Of a stretch of DNA of 44,447 nucleotides, positions 9,420-18,589 are shown piece by piece (positions within the stretch are counted from its first letter, which is position 1; each line of letters starts with the position of its first letter). The stretch comes from an uncultured Pirellulaceae bacterium (lineage in GTDB: Bacteria; Planctomycetota; Planctomycetia; Pirellulales; Pirellulaceae), in assembly GCA_937981585.1 (NCBI GenBank), contig CALJOA010000051.1:1-44447 (forward strand), read 5' to 3'. The notes under the pieces were generated by a model. That model had not been told where the DNA came from, searched no databases, and was given only the letters and a program-made list of their open reading frames with translations. A program made the position numbers and the translations under genes.

Positions 9420-10841
9420 ATGCAGACAGGAATCGCAAGAAAATCCTTGACCCTCATTTTGGCAATCGCTGCCTGCTCGGTCATCGCTCGGCATTCAGAC
9501 AGCTTGGCCTTGGCCCAGTCAACGAACGTCGAAAGCCGGCAAACCCCGGCTCCTTGGCGACCTTCGTTTGGAAAAATCAATCGCCAAGCAGCCGAAGCAC
9601 AATCCAACGAATCCTTCGACCTTTCGCGGCCCTCTGACCTAGGCTCCGGTGCTAACAGCGCCAACAACGACTCAGGTCCAATCAACATTCAACCGGTCGA
9701 TTCGAATCAGAACCGCGATGAAGATCAGCGTCAGCGAGGTGCGGTTGCCGAAACGGCCCCGAGCTTGAAATCTGATTCCAATCCCGAAGAAGACCGCCGG
9801 TTTGGGCAGATCAAGCGAGGCGCGGCCCGAGTTACCAAGACGATGGACAAACTTCCCAACTCTGCAGGTCAGGTTTGGCGCGAGTACGACATCTCGCCAT
9901 ACACTTCTCAAATCACAACAACTCAAGATCCCCAAAAAGCAATTACCGAGTGGATCCTAAGAGAGACTGGCACGGAGATGTGGTTTGGAGAACCACTGGG
10001 AATCCTTCACGCCAACAAAAAACAGCTTTACGTTTATCACACTCCCGAAATCCAAGCAGTGGTTAAGTCGATAGTTGACCGGTTTGTTCGAACACGCGGC
10101 CAAGTTCAGAACATCGATGTCAATCTGGTAACGGTTGAGAAACCGAATTGGCGATCCCAGTCGTACACGATGCTTCAACCGATCGAGGTCAAATCACCCG
10201 GCGTTGAGGCTTGGATGGTTTCTAAAGAGAATGCGGCGATTCTATTGAGCCAACTAAGCCGCAGAGGCGACTTTAAACAACACTCCGGTGGACGGCTTAC
10301 TAATCACGATGGCCAGGCGCTAGTGCTAGAGAAAACCAAGCCCGTTCAATTCGTCCGAAGCCTCCGGTGGGTTCCCAATCAAATTCCCAACTATCAACCG
10401 CTGCTCACCAGTCTCGATGAAGGCTACCGGCTTTCGATCAGCTCGCTTGCTTCGTTGGACGACAACTCGATCGAAGCGGTAGTTAAATGCGACGTCGACC
10501 AAGTCGAGCGGCTTTCGACAGTCAAAGTCAATGTACCTGGCCAAAACGGCGGGGGTGAAACCATGAATCTTCAGATTCCGCAAATGGTCAGTTGGCGATT
10601 GCACGAACGATTTCGCTGGCCCAACGATCAGGTGCTCCTGCTCAGTTGCGGCGTCGTCGCAACGCCCGAACCCGATTCAGGCGGTGGGCTTCGATTGCCC
10701 GGTCGAGCCACTAAATCCAAGCGCGCCGATGCCTTGCTGTTCATCGAATATCGCGGACCTGCGTCGAGGCCGGGTGCTGCCCCCAACGGCGCGAGAACGG
10801 CTCAAAATCAACTTGCTCCAGTGTCGAGCGACCGACGATGA
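9420..10841 (+). CDS. secreted protein with secretin N-like region
   Basis: I prefer ATG 9420 over the in-frame GTG at 9402 because GGAG (9410-9413) stands 6 nt upstream of the ATG; this gives 473 residues. An N-terminal signal peptide (SLTLILAIAACSVIARHSDSLALA) is followed by a polar, disordered-looking stretch to about residue 150. The central part has REYDISPYT, WILRETGTEMWFGEP and LYVYHTPEIQAVVKSIVDRF. This is a beta-alpha-beta pattern resembling the small N domains of secretins, which form ring contacts. A beta-rich C-terminal domain follows. It looks like a conserved planctomycete envelope protein with no assigned function, and the secretin resemblance is inference from pattern only. 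The next gene, a ketoacyl synthase-like protein, is 120 bp away and may not be related. Confidence 0.7.
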   Translation: MQTGIARKSLTLILAIAACSVIARHSDSLALAQSTNVESRQTPAPWRPSFGKINRQAAEAQSNESFDLSRPSDLGSGANSANNDSGPINIQPVDSNQNRDEDQRQRGAVAETAPSLKSDSNPEEDRRFGQIKRGAARVTKTMDKLPNSAGQVWREYDISPYTSQITTTQDPQKAITEWILRETGTEMWFGEPLGILHANKKQLYVYHTPEIQAVVKSIVDRFVRTRGQVQNIDVNLVTVEKPNWRSQSYTMLQPIEVKSPGVEAWMVSKENAAILLSQLSRRGDFKQHSGGRLTNHDGQALVLEKTKPVQFVRSLRWVPNQIPNYQPLLTSLDEGYRLSISSLASLDDNSIEAVVKCDVDQVERLSTVKVNVPGQNGGGETMNLQIPQMVSWRLHERFRWPNDQVLLLSCGVVATPEPDSGGGLRLPGRATKSKRADALLFIEYRGPASRPGAAPNGARTAQNQLAPVSSDRR

Positions 10842-10961
10842 GGGGATTGGAAGACAATTGCCGCCGAGTTGACGCTTGGCAAAGTCGCCTCGACTACAAT
10901 TGACTCTCCCGTAGAATGTGTGCTGTAGTCTTTCGCCCATAACCATTTTTGCTTGCGTTCC

Positions 10962-12293
10962 ATGTCCCAATCAGATCGTCGCGTCGTCATTACAGGAATG
11001 GGTTTGATCAGCCCGCTCGGGCATAGCCCTGAAGACCTTTGGCAAGCTTTGGAGAGCAGGCAAAGCGGCGTCAAGCTACTTTCAGCGATCCCGACGGACC
11101 ATTTTCCGGCTGACTTTGGCGGAGAGTGTACAGAGTTCACGGGTAATATTTCGAATTTTGGACCGCTCGAAAAAAAGCTTCAACGCAGTATCAAAAAGGC
11201 CCTTCGGCTGATGTGCCGCGAGATTCAACTGGGCGTCGCGGCGGCTCAATTGGCGATCGTCGATGCAGGGCTAGAAGTAGGAAGCTTTGATCCGACTCGG
11301 TTTGGGACGTTGTTTGGAAGCGATTACATCATCACGTCACCACAGGACTTTGTCTCTGGAATTCAAAACTGCCTGGAGTCTTCTGAGTCCGGGACATCAG
11401 GCGAATTCAATTTTGAGAACTGGGCCGAAAACGGTTTACCCAAGGTCGAACCATTGTGGTTATTGAAGTACCTTCCCAACATGCCAGCCAGTCACGTTGC
11501 GATCTTCAACGACCTCCGGGGGCCGAGCAACTCGTTGACCGTTCGTGAAGCATCCGCGAATCTGTCGGTCGCCGAAGCGGCAACGATCATCCAGCGAGGT
11601 TCGGCTGACATCATGATTTCCGGATCGACCGGATCAAGAATCCATCCACTTCGAACAGTTCATTTGGTGCTTCAGGAACAACTGGCCGATCGAAACACCG
11701 AGGCCGCTGACGGCGATCCCGCCAAAGCGTGCCGGCCGTTTGACAAAGATCGATCCGGGATGGTGCTGGGCGAAGGTGCAGGCGTTGTGATTTTGGAAGA
11801 GCTGTCTTCAGCGCAAAAGAGGGGCGCCAACATCCTTGGCGAAGTAGTCGGCTACGGCTCATCATCGGTAGCCAGTCGTCAAGGCGTCGGGGATTACAAA
11901 ACGGCTTTTTCAAATGTTCTTCAAGGTGCACTCGAAACATCCGGTCTCAAACCGTCTGACATCGGCCACGTACATGCCCACGGGTTAAGCTCGCCTAAAT
12001 GCGATCGCGAAGAAGCCGAAGCGATCAATTCGATAATGGGTGACACTCCAGTCACGGCGGCCAAGAGCTATATGGGAAATCTTGGTGGCGGTAGTGGGAT
12101 GATTGAGATGATTTCCAGCCTTTTGGCGATTAAGAAAGACGCTTTGTTTCCAGTTTTGAATTGTGACTCGCTTGATGCTGCCTGCCCGATTTCCGCTGTT
12201 CGGGAAAACGGAACCTCGCCTGGCAAGTCTTTCATCAGCACCAGCATCACCCCGCAAGGCCAAGCCAGCTCGATCGCAATTCGGGCGATGTAG
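10962..12293 (+). CDS. beta-ketoacyl synthase-like protein lacking catalytic Cys and one His
   Basis: The 443-residue protein has the full thiolase fold of FabF-type ketoacyl-ACP synthases (RRVVITGMGLISPLGHS at the start, HAHGLSSPKCDREEAEAI near 340). ATG 10962 is chosen over TTG 10953 because it begins directly at the family N-terminus. The nucleophile elbow, normally TACxS/TG, reads VREASANLS, putting Glu196 where the acyl-accepting Cys belongs. The second catalytic His, in KSxxGH, is Asn373 (KSYMGN). The first His (His340) and the Lys (Lys368) remain. A condensation reaction through an acyl-Cys is therefore unlikely. It may act like a chain-length-factor subunit, as a decarboxylase, or on another acyl substrate. 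No acyl carrier protein or partner synthase is nearby. Confidence 0.85.
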   Translation: MSQSDRRVVITGMGLISPLGHSPEDLWQALESRQSGVKLLSAIPTDHFPADFGGECTEFTGNISNFGPLEKKLQRSIKKALRLMCREIQLGVAAAQLAIVDAGLEVGSFDPTRFGTLFGSDYIITSPQDFVSGIQNCLESSESGTSGEFNFENWAENGLPKVEPLWLLKYLPNMPASHVAIFNDLRGPSNSLTVREASANLSVAEAATIIQRGSADIMISGSTGSRIHPLRTVHLVLQEQLADRNTEAADGDPAKACRPFDKDRSGMVLGEGAGVVILEELSSAQKRGANILGEVVGYGSSSVASRQGVGDYKTAFSNVLQGALETSGLKPSDIGHVHAHGLSSPKCDREEAEAINSIMGDTPVTAAKSYMGNLGGGSGMIEMISSLLAIKKDALFPVLNCDSLDAACPISAVRENGTSPGKSFISTSITPQGQASSIAIRAM

Positions 12294-12544
12294 TCGCCAG
12301 CGCATGGCTGGCTCAGTGTCTACAAAACATTGGGATAGAGGCTCCGATGCTGCATTTTTGCAACATCAGCGCGCCATATTCTTGGTCCATCTGCGGCCTT
12401 GCCCGCAAAACCCGAATATTGAATCGAAGTTGAGCCTTCTATTTCTATCGGAAGTGGGACTTCGCTTCGTAAATCGTGACGTAGAGTTCGAGACTTGAGA
12501 GCCCTTGTGGTTTCAAAAATGCTCACCTGAACTCAAAGTTTACG
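12294..12544. other. intergenic region with one weak stem-loop
   Basis: This 251 bp stretch lies between the ketoacyl synthase-like gene and the sugar transferase gene. An 8-bp stem with one mismatch and a TTTT loop lies at 12346-12367, but no T run follows it, so I do not call a terminator. No open frame here looks like a protein and no promoter is clear. Confidence 0.45.
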
Positions 12545-13960
12545 ATGCTCGACAACGACCCCAGAAAACAGATTCGTCACGCGGAAAAAGTTCCTCGATT
12601 GTTGATGAAAGTCATCGATGCACTCGCGGTCATTCTCGGCGTGGCAACACTGATCAACTGGATGCCAGAGGTAAACAGTAAATCGACAATCGTGATCAGC
12701 CTTGTTGCGATCGGCGTATTTCATCTTTGGGCAGAAGTCGTTGGTGTATTCCGTAACTGGCGAGGAATTAAATTCGCACGCGAAGCAACTTGCACGATGA
12801 TTGCCTGGGTGATGACCTTCGCATTTCTCTGCGGTTTGGGCCACTTCAGTCTCTACTCGACCGAGTTGACTGGTAAATGCATCGTTATCTGGTTCGGATT
12901 GACGGCAACATTCTCGTTGGCGTTTCGACTGCTTTACCGATCTTATTGCAGCTGGTCACAGGACAAAGGCATCAACACACGGAACTTTGCCGTGATCGGG
13001 ATCAACGATCTTGGTATTCATCTGGTTCGCAATATCAACTCTGCTCCTGACCTCGGTTTAAAGTTCACAGGCTTTTACGATGACCGGCCAAGCAACCGAA
13101 TTTCCGAGCTGCCCGAAGACATCTCAACTAACCTGGGCAAGATCGACTCATTGATCCAGGACGCCAAGAATGGCGTTGTCCAAGTCGTATTCATCGTGCT
13201 TCCAATGCGGGCCGAAAAACGGATTCGTGGCGTCATTCAAGAATTGACTGACACGACGGCTTCGGTTTTCATCGTGCCAGATTTGTTTGTGTTCCAACTA
13301 CTCAATTCTCGATGGACTGACATTCAGGGCTTGCCTGTGGTCAGTGTTTTTGAGAATCCCTTTTACGGAGTTGATGGCGTCCTGAAGCGTTGTGTTGATG
13401 TCGCATTAGCTTCAGCTGCGATAGTCGTGTTCGCAATCCCGATGGCGCTAATCGCGCTGGCCGTGAAGCTGACATCAAAGGGCCCAGCGTTGTTCAAACA
13501 GAAACGATATGGTCTTGATGGCAAGGAAATCTTCGTCTGGAAGTTCCGTAGCATGACGGTTCAGGAGAACGGCGCCGAAGTCAAACAAGCGACCAAGAAT
13601 GATTCGCGACTGACCGCGATCGGTGGCTTTTTGAGAAAGTCGTCTTTGGACGAGCTTCCGCAGATTTTCAACGTACTCACGGGACGAATGTCGCTGGTCG
13701 GGCCGCGTCCACATGCCAATTCCCACAATGAATTTTATCGTGGTCAGATCGAAGGCTACATGCTTCGTCACAAAGTCAAACCGGGAATTACTGGCTTGGC
13801 TCAGGTCAACGGATGCCGCGGCGAAACTGAAACGCTTGACAAGATGGAAAACCGGGTGAAATTCGACCACCAGTACATTCGTGAATGGTCAATCTGGCTT
13901 GATCTCAAAATCATCCTGAGAACATTCACGGTTGTTTTCTCAAGGCAGAACGCCTACTAG
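12545..13960 (+). CDS. polyprenyl-phosphate sugar-1-phosphate transferase (WcaJ type)
   Basis: This 471-residue membrane protein matches enzymes that move a sugar-1-phosphate from a nucleotide sugar to undecaprenyl phosphate, the first step of exopolysaccharide repeat assembly. Four or five N-terminal transmembrane helices occupy about 15-135. A soluble Rossmann-like region follows (NFAVIGINDLGIHLVRN near 155). The catalytic domain, after a re-entrant membrane helix (RCVDVALASAAIVVFAIPMA near 285), carries KFRSMTV, the DELPQ(I/L)FNVLTGRMSLVGPRP signature and KPGITGLAQVNG. The sugar cannot be told. The convergent Wzz gene next to it and the nucleotide-sugar operon at 39-44 kb point to the same surface-polysaccharide pathway. 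Confidence 0.92.
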   Translation: MLDNDPRKQIRHAEKVPRLLMKVIDALAVILGVATLINWMPEVNSKSTIVISLVAIGVFHLWAEVVGVFRNWRGIKFAREATCTMIAWVMTFAFLCGLGHFSLYSTELTGKCIVIWFGLTATFSLAFRLLYRSYCSWSQDKGINTRNFAVIGINDLGIHLVRNINSAPDLGLKFTGFYDDRPSNRISELPEDISTNLGKIDSLIQDAKNGVVQVVFIVLPMRAEKRIRGVIQELTDTTASVFIVPDLFVFQLLNSRWTDIQGLPVVSVFENPFYGVDGVLKRCVDVALASAAIVVFAIPMALIALAVKLTSKGPALFKQKRYGLDGKEIFVWKFRSMTVQENGAEVKQATKNDSRLTAIGGFLRKSSLDELPQIFNVLTGRMSLVGPRPHANSHNEFYRGQIEGYMLRHKVKPGITGLAQVNGCRGETETLDKMENRVKFDHQYIREWSIWLDLKIILRTFTVVFSRQNAY

Positions 13961-13972
13961 ATTTAGGCGTTA

Positions 13973-14037
13973 AGTAGCACGGCTCTCCGAGCCGTGAAGT
14001 TGAACTTGTCTTTCTCGGCTCGGAGAGCCGAGCTACT
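13973..14037. repeat. AGTAGC...GCTACT palindromic repeat, family 1
   Basis: This 65 bp element has AGTAGC and GCTACT ends and two internal perfect 8-bp hairpins: CACGGCTC-TCC-GAGCCGTG on the left and CTCGGCTC-GGA-GAGCCGAG on the right. The two halves are also complementary to each other, so a cruciform or one long hairpin can form. It sits in the short gap between the convergent sugar transferase and Wzz genes and could end transcription in both directions, though no clear T run follows. Confidence 0.8.
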
Positions 14038-14042
14038 TTCTC

Positions 14043-16556
14043 CTAGAACTTTTCCGTTTTGGATCCGGCCTGACTCTTGACCGGAGTTGCAAAACTGGCG
14101 ATCGAGTCGCTTAGTTTTCTAATCTGGTCTGGAACTGGAATTACCGAAGCGTCTGAGTTCGCAACCGAACTTGGTGCCGGGGTTTTGACTGACGACGGTT
14201 TCACCGAGGCAGATGGAGTCAAATTGCGATTCTTGAGGAACGGATTACCATCAGGCAATGCCGCCGGTGGCGTTGAGTCGTTGCCTACCTTTTTCGAAAT
14301 AGACGGTTCACTCGAACCGGAATTCTTTTTCACCCGATCAAACTCATCACTTTGAGCCTGCCGCGCCAAATCAACTGGTCGTATATTTGCTGAACGAGGT
14401 TTGATTTGTGCGCCTCGCTTGGACGGCTCCTCAGCGACGGTTTCTTCTACAGCAGGTTCTTTTGCCGCCAGTTCGGAGGACACAGGAGCCGAAAGATCGA
14501 CCTCCTGCATTGGCGGTATGGGATTCATGTTGCTTCCAAGCGCTTTGGACAACGCGTCCAGTTGAATCGTTTGAGCCTCCACTCTGGAAGTGCTTTTGAG
14601 TTCTTCCTCAAAAGCCTGATCAACCATCTTGTTGAGACCACTTTGTTCCTCAGTCAAGTCGACCTCAGGGATTTCGACTTTGGGCACCTCAGGCTTGGCC
14701 AACGATGACTTTTGGGTCGCAGATTTCACGAGTTCCGCAGGGTCGATGGACTTCGGCTCAACCGTTGGCTCATCTAAGTTCTTGGAAAACGGATTGGTTG
14801 GGAGGATTTTGACTCCGTCAGACGACTTGGAAACAGGCGACTCGACGGCTTCGGTTGAAATCGAGCTGGTAACCGGCTTGTCAGTTTCGGGCGCCGACTC
14901 TGACGCAGGCTGTGAACCAATCGGAACTTCTGGCCGAGTCAGCACTTTTGCTTTACTGAGGCGGTTATCAATTATCTCTTGAGACTTCGCCTGTGCTACT
15001 TCCTCTTGCTCGGTGGTTGTCCTGTTGTTCTTTTTCGCACTCATCATGAGGTTGCGAAGCACATTTTTCGAAGCCTCCAGTCCGGACTCGGCTTTTGCCA
15101 GCCCGATGTCGGCAAGTGGACTACCGACTGGTTGACCAGCCGAGGGAGCTTCGGTCGAAGGGTTCGGAGTCAGACCTACTCTTCGTCCATCTCCTGGCGC
15201 CGGTGGAGGTGCAATCAGCATTACCAATCCCATACCCATCATCAGCCCACCAAGCCCACCGCAAAGTATCAGAGCTCGATTTCCCATTCCGTCAGGACGA
15301 GTCGAGACTTGCACCTCGTCAACTTTGGTCAACAAGTCTGCGTTTTGGGTTGAAGCAAGCCCTTGAATCTCGGCCAGATGGGACCTGGCGTTGTTAAGCA
15401 CCTCAGTTCGCTTTTTGATGTCTGCAAACAACGTCATACTGTCTGCGCGTTTTTCACCGAGAATTGTCATCCGCTTTTTGAGATTTGCAATGTCAGCATC
15501 AAGCCGATCTCGCTCGGCGGCTTTGACCACCAACCGCCCTTTGGTATCAGATTCAGCGTTAGCGAGTTCTAAACGAATCTGTTTCTGCATCACGTTTATC
15601 CCGTCCCGAGCGCTGACAACCGCAGGGTGGACGGGGGTATAGCGTCCTGCCAGGAGCGCAAAAGCACCTTTTTGTTGGGCCATCTCTCGCTTGAGCGAAT
15701 CAAGGGCCGGCTGGCGTGCCGTCAAATCGCTTGAAATGTTGAGAAGCGCTTCCGGATCTCGCTTGGCCGTCTTCAAGCTCTTAAGCATTCCTCGAATCTG
15801 CTCCACTTCCGATTGAACGACACGTCGCTCCAAGTTCAGCTGAGCGATCTCTCGAGCCAGTGGATCATCTCGAAATGCCGACTCGCTCATGGCAACCATA
15901 CTGGCGGCATCAAGGCCCAGTTGTTGGTCCATCTCTTTGAGTTTGTCTTTTGACGTCTCCAATGCGCTTTCGGCGGCTTCGCAAGTCTGAAGAATCTCGG
16001 CTTCCATACTTTGGAATTTACGATGACGAACTTCGTTGACTTTGGAGATTATTTCCTTGACCAAAACCTCAGTGAAGTCTCTAGCTCTTTCACGTGTGCC
16101 GCTCTTGGTGTTGAGGATGATGACTTCGGTTCGCCCAAACTCGGCGCCGTTGGGTGCGCTGAATGAGATCGCACCTTGCACGTGCTCGATGATTTCTTCG
16201 CTGGGATAGCCCACTGAGCCCAGACCGAGAAGCCCCTTCGAAGGCGGACCCAGTTGCTGAAGCGCACTTCTGATTACCTGCGGCTTTCGAGCGATGTCGA
16301 AAATCGTTTCCTGTGCGGACTTCATCGTGTCAAGCGACTCGAATTGACCGGGTTTGAAAGACTGTCCAAGCAAATCATCACGAACAATCAGAGACTGCCT
16401 CGCCGACCAAGTCTCCGACCGGAGAAAAACCGCATAGGCCGCAGACAAGATCAGCCCTAGGATCGTTGCAATGATCCAGAGCAGCTTGTACTTGTTGAGC
16501 GTCGATAGAATATGAGTGAGTCTATTCGACTGATTATTTGCAGGATGTGAGGTCAT
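14043..16556 (-). CDS. Wzz/GNVR-type polysaccharide chain-length protein with long cytoplasmic tail
   Basis: This 837-residue protein belongs to the polysaccharide co-polymerase family that sets chain length during export. The first transmembrane helix (KLLWIIATILGLILSAAYAVFL) is near residues 23-46. A periplasmic coiled-coil region runs from about 50 to 410. The second helix (ALILCGGLGGLMMGMGLVMLI) is near 420-445. The remaining ~390 residues form a Ser/Pro/Lys/Glu-rich, probably disordered cytoplasmic tail. Fused BY-kinases would show Walker motifs after the second helix; none are present. The gene converges on the sugar transferase gene. Tail function is unknown; it might bind a separate kinase or phosphatase, which is inference. 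Confidence 0.82.
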   Translation of the reverse strand: MTSHPANNQSNRLTHILSTLNKYKLLWIIATILGLILSAAYAVFLRSETWSARQSLIVRDDLLGQSFKPGQFESLDTMKSAQETIFDIARKPQVIRSALQQLGPPSKGLLGLGSVGYPSEEIIEHVQGAISFSAPNGAEFGRTEVIILNTKSGTRERARDFTEVLVKEIISKVNEVRHRKFQSMEAEILQTCEAAESALETSKDKLKEMDQQLGLDAASMVAMSESAFRDDPLAREIAQLNLERRVVQSEVEQIRGMLKSLKTAKRDPEALLNISSDLTARQPALDSLKREMAQQKGAFALLAGRYTPVHPAVVSARDGINVMQKQIRLELANAESDTKGRLVVKAAERDRLDADIANLKKRMTILGEKRADSMTLFADIKKRTEVLNNARSHLAEIQGLASTQNADLLTKVDEVQVSTRPDGMGNRALILCGGLGGLMMGMGLVMLIAPPPAPGDGRRVGLTPNPSTEAPSAGQPVGSPLADIGLAKAESGLEASKNVLRNLMMSAKKNNRTTTEQEEVAQAKSQEIIDNRLSKAKVLTRPEVPIGSQPASESAPETDKPVTSSISTEAVESPVSKSSDGVKILPTNPFSKNLDEPTVEPKSIDPAELVKSATQKSSLAKPEVPKVEIPEVDLTEEQSGLNKMVDQAFEEELKSTSRVEAQTIQLDALSKALGSNMNPIPPMQEVDLSAPVSSELAAKEPAVEETVAEEPSKRGAQIKPRSANIRPVDLARQAQSDEFDRVKKNSGSSEPSISKKVGNDSTPPAALPDGNPFLKNRNLTPSASVKPSSVKTPAPSSVANSDASVIPVPDQIRKLSDSIASFATPVKSQAGSKTEKF

Positions 16557-16827
16557 TGATAAGAACTTGCCGATTTTCAGATCTCGATGACAGTCTCTCT
16601 GAGTCCGCCACCGCGCTGGTTGAGGATACGGTTATTCTTTTGTTTCGTATGTTCAGGAAGCGTGGTCTATGTTTATCACGGAATACGGACTGGGAATCGA
16701 ATTTCCCCGCCTCAACACCCACACAACCCATCCGGACTAGCCAACCCTAAAAGTCAGCCTGCTCCGCCTGAAAGACTTGGTTTGGCGAACTTGGATAGAA
16801 AACGCACTTGGATGATGAAGATGACCG

Positions 16828-17289
16828 CTACTGCTGAATCTCAAGCCGAACAGACGCGATCAACTCACCCGATTGTTGCCCAACCATATCGGTCTCAAAA
16901 CGGATAAGGTTCGAAAGCTCCAGAAGTGAACCCACGTCCACGCGCAGATCCGACTCAAGTGAGTTGGGCTCAAGTTTGGCCTGAGGTCTAACCTTAACCA
17001 ACCCACCGATCTCGCGGTCATTCAAGTAGACTTTGCCATCGATGCCGGCTTGCTCGATAACAAGCCAAACCGGTTGGTCCGGCTCAAGTCCGGTCGGGCG
17101 ATTGAAATTGCGCCGAAACTCGATTTGCCCACGGAAGTTTGATAGAGGCCAGGATTCCCATTGCAAGGGAACTTTGACCTTGAATTCGTGATCGATATCA
17201 ACGTCACAGTTGCCATCAAAAACAGCAAGGACCTTGGCAACCCAAGGTCCATGCAAGCGAATCGTGTGAATTTCTAGGTCTTCGTTCAA
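16828..17289 (-). CDS. small galactose-binding-like (GH2 sugar-binding-type) domain protein
   Basis: The frame is open from TTG 17355, but that would overlap the upstream pseudopilin gene by 62 nt. TTG 17289 begins 4 nt after the pseudopilin stop and precedes the conserved part, so it is preferred; this gives about 153 residues. WPLSNFRGQIEFRRNFNRP, VWLVIEQAGIDGKVYLNDREIGG and LLELSNLIRFE follow the beta-sandwich pattern of the N-terminal sugar-binding domain of glycoside hydrolase family 2. No catalytic domain and no signal peptide are seen. It probably shares a transcript with the pseudopilin gene. The ligand and location are unknown. Confidence 0.6.
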   Translation of the reverse strand: MNEDLEIHTIRLHGPWVAKVLAVFDGNCDVDIDHEFKVKVPLQWESWPLSNFRGQIEFRRNFNRPTGLEPDQPVWLVIEQAGIDGKVYLNDREIGGLVKVRPQAKLEPNSLESDLRVDVGSLLELSNLIRFETDMVGQQSGELIASVRLEIQQ

Positions 17290-17293
17290 GCCG

Positions 17294-18589
17294 CTACTCA
17301 GGAACGTAGCTTTGAATAACTGATGACTGATGGACTTGCCGAGTCGTTTTCTCAATCAGCCGAGTCGAGATCTGAATCCCGCGAACCGGGTAAGGGTAGG
17401 GCGGCCGAGTTTCACGCTCACCGTCATCGTCAGGAGCCGCCGTTCCACCATTATTGATCCCGTTAGTACCTTGATCTATTCCGTCAACACCATCTTGGTC
17501 AATTCCATCATGCTCGTACGAAGGTGACCAAGTATCGTAGGTCAAAGCCAGTTGCGACTTCGGAGCTGCAGCACCAGAAAACCACTCTGACGCATTTAGC
17601 CCCGTATAACCTAAATCAACAAATGCTCCAGCACTGGTGTTCAATGTAGTCGCGGAAGGGGAGTAACCAGGGTCTCCTGGTTCGACAAGAATCGTATCGG
17701 TGGAAGCACCAGAATAATGCACGGTCGCGTTGGGCGAATAAACGCGAACATCGAACCCAGCAACGTCGGTGAGCAGAATGTCTTCGCCATTGTCCTTGAG
17801 CAAAGGGTCAGCGGGATCGACTATCGTTGCTTTTTGAAACTGACTTGGAAATACGTTGGTGTGGGCAAATCGGTTTCTTCTGACCGCTAGATCAGCCAAT
17901 GTATTTGCAACGATATTGAAGCTGCCTGGAGAAGTCTGGACAACCCGAACCGACACGTCGTTGTTGCGAACAAACGCTGCAACATCACCCACATTTTGAC
18001 CCGTCTCAAGCACGCCCAAATCAGGTCGAATCAACAATGCCCTACGATGCAGTCGAACAGAATCTTCAATCTCCACTGTGCCAGAACTATCCAAATCATT
18101 GATCGTCGTGAAGTACCAGACCTCAGCAATCGTTGATTCGATTACATCCCCATTTAACGTTCCCCGAAACTTGCGGCCATCAGCGCTGCGAACCGTCATG
18201 CCAATCGAGTCATCTATGTCGCCTAAGTAATTGGCCGCGAGCGTGTTTGCGTTGGCAGCATCGTTTCCAGCCCCTTCAACAATCTCCAAAAACCCGCTGG
18301 GCGACATCGACTCGGTGTAAGGTCTGGGATCGAGCGTTAGGTTTGCCAAGTCGTTCCGCAACAGCTCTTCGGCTGAACGAAGACGGTTGGCCATCTCCAT
18401 CACACCACGACCCATTTGCATTTTTTCGCTTGCGTAACGAAATGCCGACATCATCGCGCCTAAGACGATCAAGGTCATCGTCAACGCGATCATAATTTCG
18501 ATCAGAGTCAAACCGCGCTTTGCGGCGCGCTTGGTAACGAGCTTCCCAATTGGTTTGGATGAGAATCGGGTTTGAGAAACAGTCATCAA
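17294..18589 (-). CDS. pseudopilin of the PulJ/GspJ-PilW type
   Basis: A prepilin signal is plain: after a basic leader, KRG|LTLIE places the peptidase cut after Gly26 and the conserved Glu at mature position 5. The hydrophobic helix IEIMIALTMTLIVLGAMMSAF follows, as in type II secretion minor pseudopilins and type IV pilins. The 431 residues continue as a beta-rich globular domain with Asp-rich turns (DGIDQDGVDGIDQ near 385), possibly a calcium site. Pseudopilins assemble in the inner membrane and form the secretion piston tip. No other secretion or pilus gene is in the window, so it probably uses machinery encoded elsewhere. ATG 18589 is followed by a second ATG; either could start the leader. 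Confidence 0.85.
   Translation of the reverse strand: MMTVSQTRFSSKPIGKLVTKRAAKRGLTLIEIMIALTMTLIVLGAMMSAFRYASEKMQMGRGVMEMANRLRSAEELLRNDLANLTLDPRPYTESMSPSGFLEIVEGAGNDAANANTLAANYLGDIDDSIGMTVRSADGRKFRGTLNGDVIESTIAEVWYFTTINDLDSSGTVEIEDSVRLHRRALLIRPDLGVLETGQNVGDVAAFVRNNDVSVRVVQTSPGSFNIVANTLADLAVRRNRFAHTNVFPSQFQKATIVDPADPLLKDNGEDILLTDVAGFDVRVYSPNATVHYSGASTDTILVEPGDPGYSPSATTLNTSAGAFVDLGYTGLNASEWFSGAAAPKSQLALTYDTWSPSYEHDGIDQDGVDGIDQGTNGINNGGTAAPDDDGERETRPPYPYPVRGIQISTRLIEKTTRQVHQSSVIQSYVPE

Noticed and set aside
12346-12367. Stem-loop after the ketoacyl synthase-like gene as an intrinsic terminator
   Set aside because: It has one mismatch and no T run after it.
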